Source: Roseiarcus sp036502965
Lineage (GTDB): Bacteria; Pseudomonadota; Alphaproteobacteria; Rhizobiales; Beijerinckiaceae
Length of the DNA: 6,419 bases
Direction: 5' to 3'
NCBI GenBank assembly: GCA_036502965.1
Contig: DASXXT010000081.1
Location: forward strand, 1 to 6,419
Shown: positions 1 to 5,337 of the stretch, one piece after another
How the letters are laid out: every line of letters starts with the position of its first letter
Numbering within the stretch: the stretch's first letter is position 1
Position numbers and translations under genes: made by a program
The notes under the pieces: generated by a model
What the model was told of the DNA's origin: nothing
The model's input: the letters and a program-made list of their open reading frames with translations, nothing else
Databases searched by the model: none

Positions 1-311
1 TCAACGCGGCCGAGTTCATCCGCCGCTTTCTCCTGCACGTGCTGCCCAGCGGCTTCCATCGCATCCGCCACTACGGCCTATTCGCTGGAACGGTTCGGGC
101 GCGCAACATCGCGCGAGCCCGCCAAGCGCTCGCCGCGCCCACGGTCTTGCCCAAGAGCGCTCACACTGACGCCGACAGCGAGGCCGAAGGAGCTTCATCT
201 GCCCGCCGATGCCCGTGTTGCGGCGGCCGGATGATCATCATCGAGACGCTCGAAGGCGCGCGCCCTGCGCGCTCAGCATCGCCGAGCCAGATCAGGATCG
301 ACACCTCATGA
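1..311 (+). CDS. IS91-family transposase, C-terminal part (5' end outside window)
   Basis: This is the last 102 codons of a rolling-circle (Y2 HUH type) IS91-family transposase, read in the frame that begins at base 3 and stops with TGA at 309-311. The visible part has the segment FHRIRHYGLF at about residues 18-27, which is typical of the region following the catalytic domain in this family. Near the end is the cysteine cluster CPCCGGRM (C70, C72, C73 of the fragment) followed by IIIET, the usual family C-terminus. The catalytic tyrosines and the HUH motif lie upstream of the window, so I cannot tell whether the gene is intact. It nicks and transfers single DNA strands from one IS end. The natural stop and recognisable C-terminus argue against truncation on this side. 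Assignment is from recognised family motifs; activity is unknown. Confidence 0.85.
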   Translation, partial: NAAEFIRRFLLHVLPSGFHRIRHYGLFAGTVRARNIARARQALAAPTVLPKSAHTDADSEAEGASSARRCPCCGGRMIIIETLEGARPARSASPSQIRIDTS

Positions 312-591
312 TTGTCGCCGCGCTTCTTCCCGCCGGCAATTGCCGATCGCCTTCTCCGGATGCGTGCCGGAACAGGAGAGCATTGCGCTCACAAGGTCCG
401 CACATCCTCTCCAAGCGCCGCGCTCACGCCATCCCCCTCGTATCCACGCCACCGAGCAAGCTCGTCGTCTTCGTTCTCGCCCACCTCACCGCGCGCCTCC
501 GCCCGCTGAAGCAACCACCCGCGCCGTTCGCGGCCCCAGAATCCCCACAGGCCGCGCCCGACCAAACGTCCTCCCTTCCAACTCGCGGTTT

Positions 592-604
592 CCTCCTTGG
601 GAGG
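592..604. repeat. Short perfect hairpin abutting the long inverted repeat
   Basis: CCTCC at 592-596 and GGAGG at 600-604 form a perfect 5-bp stem around the loop TTG, one base before the longer inverted repeat at 606. CTTG (596-599), one of the tetranucleotides used as target by IS91-type elements, spans the stem/loop border. Whether that is meaningful is not known. Confidence 0.4.
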
Positions 605-605
605 C

Positions 606-663
606 TTTCGAACGCCGACCCCAGAACCCCGGCGACCGTCCTGCAAAGGGTCGGCGTCCGAAA
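606..663. repeat. Long inverted repeat in the IS91 tail, candidate oriIS hairpin
   Basis: The left arm at 606-621 (TTTCGAACGCCGACCC) and the right arm at 648-663 (GGGTCGGCGTCCGAAA) are complementary at 15 of 16 positions around a 26-base loop. It lies in the non-coding tail after the transposase, where rolling-circle IS elements keep their origin. The single mismatch is at the fifth arm position from the outside. The structure is seen directly; its role as origin or terminus is inferred. Confidence 0.65.
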
Positions 664-749
664 CCCTTCACCAAAGCGGACAATCTGATTGGGTTTTGAT
701 CCTAAAGCTCACAAGACGATCGTATTACAAGCAAAATACAGCTGTCTTA

Positions 750-774
750 GCCCTTTTTGCCATGGCGAAAGGGC
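750..774 (-). terminator. Possible terminator hairpin of the GFA-type gene
   Basis: GCCCTTT (750-756) pairs with AAAGGGC (768-774) in a perfect 7-bp stem; the inner sequence contains the palindrome GCCATGGC (759-766). It lies 6 bases beyond the stop codon of the minus-strand gene ending at 781, the right place for its terminator. No T-tract follows directly on the minus strand; the nearest T-rich stretch is around 733-738. It could be a weak or Rho-assisted terminator, or an mRNA 3'-end stabiliser. Confidence 0.35.
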
Positions 775-780
775 GCCCGT

Positions 781-1311
781 TCAGGGCAAAGCGCCGACCG
801 GCCGGCTAAACAGCATGAGCGGCCAAGCAGCAAGGATCCGAAAGATCATCGCGGGCGGATAGCCGGGATGGCTGGGCAAGCTGTCATTGGCCTTGTCATC
901 CGCCCTTCTGAAACGGGTGCAGATCCGCATTTCCACCGGCGGCGCATCGGCTCCGAAACTGGCGCGGAACGCCGACACCCAGGGCTTTTTGTCGTCGAAG
1001 CCGACGTACATGGGTGTCTTGCAGCAGCCGGCGATCATCCGCCGGGTCTTTGTGGCGGCGGTCAGCCTCATCGCCTGGAGGTTTTCCGCGCCTCGCGTGC
1101 AGGCGATGCGGTCGCGGCGGAACACCATGAACTCCGTGCCGCCGTCGGCGCTTGCCGCCGGGGCTGAATTGGCGGAAGCGGCGAGCCGTTGGGCTGCGGC
1201 TTGGCAGTCGTCGCAGTAGCAAGCACTGACGACAATGGGCTCGCCCCAGCCGCTGATTTCGACCGCGCCGCATCGGCAACGGGCCACGTGGGATGGATTT
1301 TTCGTCGTCAT
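781..1311 (-). CDS. GFA/CENP-V-type zinc-binding protein (DUF6151-like)
   Basis: This is a predicted cytoplasmic protein of 176 residues in the superfamily of glutathione-dependent formaldehyde-activating enzymes, whose fold binds zinc through cysteines. Visible motifs are CRCG (C12, C14), CYCDDCQ (C31, C33, C36) and GCC (C96, C97), in the order and spacing expected for this fold. The C-terminal quarter is unlike classical GFA: it ends in a hydrophobic stretch (about residues 153-169) with no clear zinc ligands, closer to the DUF6151 subgroup, for which no substrate is established. I chose ATG at 1311 because GGAGG lies 9 bases upstream (1325-1321 on the minus strand); an in-frame TTG at 1329 would place that Shine-Dalgarno inside the gene. 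It is divergent from the HxlR-type regulator and shares its 56-bp control region, so it is a likely regulatory target. Formaldehyde chemistry should not be assumed. Confidence 0.8.
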   Translation of the reverse strand: MTTKNPSHVARCRCGAVEISGWGEPIVVSACYCDDCQAAAQRLAASANSAPAASADGGTEFMVFRRDRIACTRGAENLQAMRLTAATKTRRMIAGCCKTPMYVGFDDKKPWVSAFRASFGADAPPVEMRICTRFRRADDKANDSLPSHPGYPPAMIFRILAAWPLMLFSRPVGALP

Positions 1312-1345
1312 GAGGCTCGCCCTCCGCAAAGCTTGACGGTCTCAC

Positions 1346-1351
1346 ATTTTA
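1346..1351 (-). promoter_or_regulatory. Candidate -10 box for the GFA-type gene
   Basis: On the minus strand these bases read TAAAAT, five of six matches to TATAAT. This would start transcription near 1339, giving a leader of just under 30 bases that contains the GGAGG at 1325-1321. No good -35 is seen at 16-18 bases, which fits a promoter that is weak or activator-dependent. The neighbouring palindrome (1351-1367) overlaps the box by one base and fills the spacer, so a protein bound there should affect this promoter. Confidence 0.4.
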
Positions 1352-1376
1352 GTTCAAAAAAGCAACTATGAAGTTG
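1351..1376. promoter_or_regulatory. Overlapping palindromes spanning the HxlR-gene start codon (candidate operator)
   Basis: AGTTC at 1351-1355 and CAACT at 1363-1367 form an imperfect palindrome around an A-tract (AGTT and AACT at the ends are exactly complementary). CAACT at 1363-1367 and AGTTG at 1372-1376 form a second, perfect one around ATGA, whose first three bases are the start codon of the regulator gene. The AGTT half-sites at 1351 and 1372 are 21 bp apart, two helical turns. HxlR-family regulators commonly bind near their own gene and a divergent partner, so an autoregulatory operator is the natural reading. In RNA the second palindrome would put the start codon in a small hairpin loop. 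Confidence 0.5.
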
Positions 1377-2051
1377 GAAAAAAGTACCACCGCCAAGTCG
1401 CGCCGCTACGATGACGCCTGCGGTACGGCACATGCGCTCGAGGTTTTCGGCGATCGCTGGGCGCTCCTGGTCATCCGGGAGCTTATGCTGGGCCCTCGGC
1501 GGTTCTTACAATTGCGCGCTGACCTGCCGGGCGTCAGCGCCAGCATTCTAACCCAGCGCTTGTCCGATCTGGAACGGCGTAAGGTCCTGGTGAAGACGAA
1601 ACTGCCGCCGCCCGCCGCGACGCCGGTCTATGAACTGACGGAATGGGGATACGAAGCCGAGCCGATCACCTCGGCGATGGCACGCTGGGCCGCGCGTTCC
1701 CCGAGCCACGACCCCAGCCGGCGCATCAGCGGCGTCTCGCTCCTCTTGTCCTTCCGGACGATGCTCGACGTTGGCCGCTGCAGCGATCTCGACGGCCGGT
1801 TAGGGTTCAGGTTTGGCGAGGACGTCTATAGCGCGCGTCTGACGAGCAACGGCCTTTCTGTCGCCCAGGGCGATCCGCCCGACCCGCGCGTCCGCTTCGC
1901 CGGAGCGCCAGCAGCCCTCGGCGCCGCGGTCTATGGCCAGGCGCCATTGGCTCGGCTGGAGGCCGAGGGCCTCCTCCAGATTTCCGGCGACCGCCGGTTC
2001 GCGGAGCGCTTTGTGACCCTGTTCCCGCTGCCCGAGCGGTTCGACGCGTGA
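1368..2051 (+). CDS. HxlR-family winged-helix regulator with SCP2-like C-terminal region
   Basis: This is a predicted DNA-binding transcription regulator of 227 residues, about twice the length of a minimal HxlR protein. The winged helix spans about residues 13-100. The family signature has cysteine C18 in DDACGTAHALEVFGDRW, then VIRELMLGPRRF (35-46), the recognition helix SASILTQRLSDLERR (57-71) and the wing ending in YELTEWG (87-93). Residues about 125-225 resemble the SCP2-like C-terminal domain found in a subset of HxlR regulators, which could bind a hydrophobic ligand or mediate dimerisation. C18 sits where some HxlR proteins sense oxidants or electrophiles; a second cysteine is in the C-terminal part. 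The ATG at 1368 has no Shine-Dalgarno and lies within a palindrome, so translation may be leaderless or weak. The gene is divergent from the GFA-type gene and 470 bp before the kyn operon; either could be its target. Ligand unknown. Confidence 0.88.
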   Translation: MKLEKSTTAKSRRYDDACGTAHALEVFGDRWALLVIRELMLGPRRFLQLRADLPGVSASILTQRLSDLERRKVLVKTKLPPPAATPVYELTEWGYEAEPITSAMARWAARSPSHDPSRRISGVSLLLSFRTMLDVGRCSDLDGRLGFRFGEDVYSARLTSNGLSVAQGDPPDPRVRFAGAPAALGAAVYGQAPLARLEAEGLLQISGDRRFAERFVTLFPLPERFDA

Positions 2052-2070
2052 CCCAAGCGCAACAAATCCC

Positions 2071-2085
2071 TTCAAAAAGCAAAAT
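2071..2085. promoter_or_regulatory. Copy of the TTCAAAAAGCAA motif just after the HxlR-type gene
   Basis: TTCAAAAAGCAA at 2071-2082 matches TTCAAAAAAGCAA at 1353-1365 in the control region of the HxlR-type gene, except for one A less in the A-tract. The overlapping AAGCAAAAT (2077-2085) recurs elsewhere in the window. It may be a second binding site of the same regulator, but it lacks the flanking AGTT half-sites. Confidence 0.3.
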
Positions 2086-2259
2086 CTGTGTTATATCTTT
2101 CCCTATTCCTGGAATGCGGCCGAGGCCTCGTGCGATGTCAGAGAAGGAACGAGGTATGCGTTTGTTGCATTTCGCGTCTCTCCCCGAAAAGCGGCGCAAA
2201 GTTCTTATTTGAATCGGCCGTAAGCCATTGAAGAATCCCGATTCGGAAAAATAAACGCT

Positions 2260-2291
2260 AGTAAACGAAAGCAATTTTGCTATCATTTACT
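2260..2291. promoter_or_regulatory. 32-bp imperfect palindrome, candidate operator of the kyn operon
   Basis: The left half at 2260-2275 (AGTAAACGAAAGCAAT) matches the reverse complement of the right half at 2276-2291 (TTTGCTATCATTTACT) at 13 of 16 positions. The outer arms AGTAAA/TTTACT and the inner arms AGCAA/TTGCT are perfect and share the same centre. It lies in an AT-rich island about 230 bp before the ligase start. A symmetric site of this size suits a dimeric or tetrameric regulator. Candidates are the nearby HxlR-type protein, or an Lrp/AsnC-type KynR encoded elsewhere, the usual kynurenine-pathway regulator in some proteobacteria. Confidence 0.55.
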
Positions 2292-2313
2292 TTCTTTTGC
2301 TTGATTTTGCTTG
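2275..2313. repeat. Three TTTTGCT direct repeats in helical phase
   Basis: TTTTGCT begins at 2275, 2295 and 2305. The last two are part of the exact 9-mer TTTTGCTTG at 2295-2303 and 2305-2313. The spacings of 20 and 10 bp put all copies on the same face of the helix, as expected for cooperative binding of a regulator. The first copy overlaps the centre of the 32-bp palindrome. Confidence 0.55.
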
Positions 2314-2419
2314 CATCAACCTATGCAGAACGCGCATGGTTCATGGGCCGGCCCTGCGCCCGCGCCCTTTGCCCTTGAGGCGGTCCGCGATCTGGGGCGC
2401 GGTACCGATCGCTTCGAGC

Positions 2420-2452
2420 GACAGCGCGTCGAGACGGATTGACAGCGCGTCG
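2420..2452. repeat. 12-bp direct repeat in the GC-rich leader
   Basis: GACAGCGCGTCG occurs at 2420-2431 and again at 2441-2452, with a 21-bp period. It lies in the GC-rich part of the region upstream of the ligase gene. It may be a second regulatory site or simply low-complexity GC-rich sequence. Confidence 0.4.
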
Positions 2453-2507
2453 GCGCGAGGGCTTTGAAGCGCGTTCGATCGCCGAACGGTTTGCCGGGGC
2501 GAACGAC

Positions 2508-2512
2508 GGAGG
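2508..2512 (+). promoter_or_regulatory. Ribosome binding site of the ligase gene
   Basis: GGAGG lies 9 bases before the ATG at 2522 and fixes that start. It is the only canonical Shine-Dalgarno in the three-gene operon; the two downstream genes have weaker sites and overlap the preceding stop codon. Confidence 0.75.
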
Positions 2513-2521
2513 AACGAACCG

Positions 2522-4141
2522 ATGCTCGGTCCCACCGCTCATATTGATACGTTCGCGCGCGACAATCTGCCTCCACCTGACCAATGGCCGGACTTTCGGC
2601 TCGACGGATTTGACTATCCTGACTACCTGAACGCCGCGGTCGAACTGACTGATCGCATGGTCGAGCGCGGTTTTGGCGACCGCACGGCGCTTATCGGCCA
2701 TGGCCGGCGTCGCACTTACAAGGAGCTCACTGACTGGAGCAACCGGCTGGCCCGGGCGCTTATCGAGGACTATGGCGTGAAGCCCGGAAACCGGGTTCTG
2801 ATCCGCTCGGCGAACAATCCCGCGATGATCGCTTGCTGGCTCGCTGCGACCAAGGCGGGCGCCGTCGTGGTCAACACAATGCCGATGCTGCGGGCCGGGG
2901 AACTGACGAAGATCGTCGACAAGGCTAAGATCAAACTTGCGCTATGCGACACCCGCATCCTCGATGAATTGGTCGCCTGCGCCAAGGGAAGCAGCTTCCT
3001 CAAAAGCGTCGTCGGCTTTGACGGCACCGCCAACCACGACGCCGAACTTGACCGCGTCGCGCTCAACAAGCCGGTGAACTTGGCTGCTGTACCCACCGGG
3101 CGAGACGATGCCGCGTTACTTGGATTCACTTCCGGAACAACCGGCGCCCCAAAAGCGACGATGCACTTCCATCGCGACATCCTCATAATCGCCGACGTTT
3201 ATGCGAGAGAGGTGCTCGAGGTTCGGCCCGAGGACGTGTTCGTCGGCTCGCCTCCGATCGCCTTCACCTTCGGCCTCGGGGGACTCGCCGTGTTTCCATT
3301 GCGCTTCGGCGCCTCCGCGGTGCTGATCGAGAGCGCAACCCCGCCGAACCTCGTCAAGATGATCGAAACCTACAAGGCGACCGTCTGCTTCACGGCGCCG
3401 ACCGCGTATCGTGCGATGCTCGCAGCGATGGACGAAGGAGCCGATCTTTCCTCACTTCGCGTGGCCGTGTCCGCAGGGGAGACGCTTCCCGCTCCGGTCT
3501 ACGAAGCCTGGACGAAGCGTACCGGCGTCCCGATCCTCGACGGCATAGGCTCGACCGAAATGCTGCATGTGTTCATCGGCGGCCGTCTTGATGACCGAAG
3601 ACCGGGCGTCACCGGAATTCCCGTCCCAGGCTACGAAGCCAAGATCGTTGACAAGGATTTCAATGAAGTTCCACGCGGAACGATTGGGCGGCTCGCGGTG
3701 CGGGGCCCGACCGGTTGCCGCTATCTCGCCGACGTCCGTCAGCAGGAATACGTGCAGAACGGGTGGAACGTGACCGGCGACGCATTCAGCCAGGATGAGG
3801 ATGGATATTTTCATTTCGCCGCGCGCAACGACGACATGATTATTTCGGCCGGCTACAACATCGCCGGCCCCGAGGTGGAGGCGGCGCTCCTCACGCATGA
3901 ATCCGTCGCTGAATGCGCGGTGATCGGGCTTCCCGACGAGGAGCGGGGGCAGATCGTCGCCGCCTTCGTCGTGCTGAAGCCGGGCGCTCCCCCGGACAAG
4001 GCCACCGCAATGCGGCTGCAAAGCCACGTTCAGGCGAACATTGCGCCCTACAAATATCCACGCGCGGTGCGCTTCGTGGAGGCCTTGCCGAAGACGCCGA
4101 CGGGCAAGATCCAGCGCTTCCAGCTGAGGTCTCTCGCGTGA
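2522..4141 (+). CDS. abmG: 2-aminobenzoate-CoA ligase (anthranilate-CoA ligase)
   Basis: This adenylate-forming acyl-CoA synthetase of 539 residues is predicted to convert anthranilate, ATP and CoA to 2-aminobenzoyl-CoA in the cytoplasm. All core motifs are present: the phosphate-binding loop TSGTTGAPK (203-211), the adenine-binding motif GIGSTE (341-346), the ATP-ribose aspartate in VTGD (D420), R435 in ARNDD at the hinge to the C-terminal domain, and the catalytic lysine K529 in PKTPTGKIQR. The N-terminus, HIDTFARDNLPPPDQWPDF at 7-25, is characteristic of the 2-aminobenzoate-CoA ligase/benzoate-CoA ligase branch. The ATG at 2522 has GGAGG 9 bases upstream. It is the first gene of the operon and overlaps kynU by 4 bp. 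KynU produces anthranilate, which strongly supports this substrate. Benzoate or another aminobenzoate remains possible, because specificity cannot be read from the sequence alone. The symbol follows the Azoarcus abm genes. Confidence 0.85.
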   Translation: MLGPTAHIDTFARDNLPPPDQWPDFRLDGFDYPDYLNAAVELTDRMVERGFGDRTALIGHGRRRTYKELTDWSNRLARALIEDYGVKPGNRVLIRSANNPAMIACWLAATKAGAVVVNTMPMLRAGELTKIVDKAKIKLALCDTRILDELVACAKGSSFLKSVVGFDGTANHDAELDRVALNKPVNLAAVPTGRDDAALLGFTSGTTGAPKATMHFHRDILIIADVYAREVLEVRPEDVFVGSPPIAFTFGLGGLAVFPLRFGASAVLIESATPPNLVKMIETYKATVCFTAPTAYRAMLAAMDEGADLSSLRVAVSAGETLPAPVYEAWTKRTGVPILDGIGSTEMLHVFIGGRLDDRRPGVTGIPVPGYEAKIVDKDFNEVPRGTIGRLAVRGPTGCRYLADVRQQEYVQNGWNVTGDAFSQDEDGYFHFAARNDDMIISAGYNIAGPEVEAALLTHESVAECAVIGLPDEERGQIVAAFVVLKPGAPPDKATAMRLQSHVQANIAPYKYPRAVRFVEALPKTPTGKIQRFQLRSLA

Positions 4142-5337
4142 TCGACGATTTCTTCGAGCGCTCGCGAGCAATGTTCGATCTGCCGAAGGGCGTCGTCTAT
4201 CTCGACGGCAATTCGCTCGGAGCCATGCCAAAATCGGCGCGGGAGCGCGTGCGCCGCGAACTCGACGAGAGCTGGGGCCGAGAGCTGATTCGCGCGTGGA
4301 ACACTGCCGGCTGGATCGATTTGCCGTCCAAAGTCGGCGACCGCATCGGCACCCTCGTCGGCGCGCGCAAGGGTTCGGTGGTTGCGGGCGATTCGACTTC
4401 GATCAACCTCTTCAAGGCGCTAACCGCCGCTCTCGATCTCGCTCGGCCTCGAAAGGTCATCCTATCCGACAGCGGCAATTTCCCGACCGATCTCTATGTC
4501 GCGCAAGGCGTCTGCCACCTTCTCGGACGGGGCTATGAATTGAAGATCGTCGATCCCGAGGCGGTCGAAAGCACGCTCGACGAACGGGTCGCTGTTCTGA
4601 TGTTGACCGAGGTCGACTACCGCACGGGCCGCAAGCACAGCATGCGCGAACTGACGGAGAAGGCGAAGGCGCTGGGGATTGTCACGATCTGGGACCTCGC
4701 TCATTCAGCCGGCGCGTTGCCGGTCGATGTCACGGGCTGCAGGACCGATTTCGCCGTCGGCTGCGGCTACAAATATCTGAACGGCGGACCAGGGGCGCCG
4801 GCCTTCATCTATGTCCGGCCGGATCTGCAGGAACGCATCGCGCCGGCGCTGTCGGGCTGGATGGGCCATGCGGCGCCCTTCGCTTTCGAACTCAAGTATC
4901 GGCCCGCGCCGGCCATCGATCGCCTGCGCGCCGGTACGCCGCCAGTCCTCTCCATGGCCGCGCTCGACGCAGCGTTGGACGTTTTCGAGAGCGTCGACAT
5001 GCTTGCTTTGCGAAAGCGCTCGGTTGCGCTCGGCGAAGATTTCATCCGCCGCATCGAGGCCGATTGTCCCGAACTTCAACTCGCTTCGCCTCGCGATCCC
5101 GAGCGGCGGGGTTCCCAGGTTTCGTTTCGCTTCGCGGAAGGCTATGCCACGATGCAGGCGCTGATCGCGCGCGGCGTGATCGGAGACTTCCGTGAGCCGG
5201 ACGTGATGCGCTTCGGCTTCACGCCGCTCTATATCGGTTTTGCCGAAGTCGAAACCGCCGCGCGCACACTCGTAGAGATCGTGCGAGGCGGCTTATGGGA
5301 TCGTCCGGAGTTTCATGCGCGAAACAAGGTGACATGA
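4138..5337 (+). CDS. kynU: Kynureninase
   Basis: This PLP-dependent hydrolase of 399 residues cleaves L-kynurenine to anthranilate and L-alanine. Its length is normal for bacterial KynU. Visible family features are the N-terminal DFFERSR and YLDGNSLG, the PLP-phosphate loop GDSTSINLFK (D85, S86, T87), FPTD (115-118) whose aromatic residue stacks on PLP, WDLAHSAG (D186, H189), the Schiff-base lysine K212 in GYKYLNGGPG, W241 in SGWMGH, GTPPVLSM, and R358 in MRFGFTPLY, the likely substrate-carboxylate arginine. I chose GTG at 4138: it overlaps the ligase stop as GTGA, has GAGG 8 bases upstream (4126-4129), and gives the normal family N-terminus. The frame stays open upstream to 3913, but only inside the ligase gene. 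A later ATG at 4168 would remove the conserved DFFERSR. Translational coupling to the ligase is likely. Confidence 0.95.
   Translation: MIDDFFERSRAMFDLPKGVVYLDGNSLGAMPKSARERVRRELDESWGRELIRAWNTAGWIDLPSKVGDRIGTLVGARKGSVVAGDSTSINLFKALTAALDLARPRKVILSDSGNFPTDLYVAQGVCHLLGRGYELKIVDPEAVESTLDERVAVLMLTEVDYRTGRKHSMRELTEKAKALGIVTIWDLAHSAGALPVDVTGCRTDFAVGCGYKYLNGGPGAPAFIYVRPDLQERIAPALSGWMGHAAPFAFELKYRPAPAIDRLRAGTPPVLSMAALDAALDVFESVDMLALRKRSVALGEDFIRRIEADCPELQLASPRDPERRGSQVSFRFAEGYATMQALIARGVIGDFREPDVMRFGFTPLYIGFAEVETAARTLVEIVRGGLWDRPEFHARNKVT

Larger units (their letters stand above)
1..700 (+). mobile_element. 3' end of an IS91-family insertion sequence (right boundary uncertain)
   Basis: The transposase C-terminus is followed by about 390 bases without a credible gene (312 to about 700). 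The open frames there are proline/arginine/serine-rich, overlap one another, and look like products of GC-rich sequence. IS91 elements have no terminal inverted repeats and carry the replication origin (oriIS) downstream of the transposase, often as a hairpin-bearing tail. Two adjacent hairpins occur here at 592-604 and 606-663. Base composition changes from GC-rich to AT-rich at about 680-745, which I take as a rough outer limit. The exact end cannot be fixed without an intact relative; a CAAG tetranucleotide at 712-715 is one possible junction, offered only as a guess. Confidence 0.6.
2052..2521. other. Intergenic control region upstream of the kyn operon
   Basis: I see no convincing gene in these 470 bases. 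Two small plus-strand frames exist: 25 codons at 2135-2212, with GAGG 9 bases upstream, and 39 codons at 2323-2442, with no ribosome binding site. I do not call either. Positions 2240-2315 are markedly AT-rich against GC-rich surroundings and carry a large palindrome and phased TTTTGCT repeats, so the operon promoter is probably in or just after this island, although no good -35/-10 pair stands out. Positions 2330-2520 are GC-rich and would form a leader of about 200 bases if transcription starts at the island. No clear terminator follows the HxlR-type gene; a perfect palindrome CGAGGCCTCG is at 2121-2130 but has no T-tract. Confidence 0.6.

Noticed and set aside
209..699. Overlapping plus-strand frames of 159 and 119 codons after the transposase
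   Set aside because: Both are rich in Pro, Arg, Ser and Ala, overlap each other and the transposase end, cover the IS hairpin region, and resemble no protein family; typical chance frames in GC-rich DNA.
896..1345. Minus-strand 149-codon frame overlapping the GFA-type gene
   Set aside because: It is the shifted frame of the GFA-type gene, very Arg-rich and without domain features; the zinc-ligand motifs are in the other frame.
2121..2154. Palindrome CGAGGCCTCG and the CCTCGT/ACGAGG inverted repeat as terminator of the HxlR-type gene
   Set aside because: There is no T-tract, the stem of the second repeat is only 6 bp with a 17-base loop, and it lies 70 bases past the stop; not enough to call.
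1807..2286. Minus-strand 159-codon frame crossing the end of the HxlR-type gene and the gap
   Set aside because: About half of it is antisense to the regulator gene, it has no credible ribosome binding site, and its start lies inside the AT-rich palindrome.
2297..2327. Sigma-70 promoter TTGATT or TTGCTT with TATGCA for the kyn operon
   Set aside because: Spacers are 15 or 19 bases and the -10 matches only half of the consensus; the promoter is probably nearby but cannot be fixed from sequence.
2321..2701. Minus-strand 126-codon frame upstream of and across the ligase start
   Set aside because: It runs antisense to the ligase start and the leader, is Arg-rich and matches no known family.
3913..4137. 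Upstream extension of the kynU frame
   Set aside because: It would add 75 residues inside the ligase gene with no resemblance to kynureninase; the GTG at 4138 with its stop/start overlap gives the proper family N-terminus.
3452..4231. Minus-strand 259-codon frame within the ligase gene
   Set aside because: It is fully antisense to the ligase, whose catalytic motifs are intact; the codon bias of GC-rich genes often leaves the complementary strand open.
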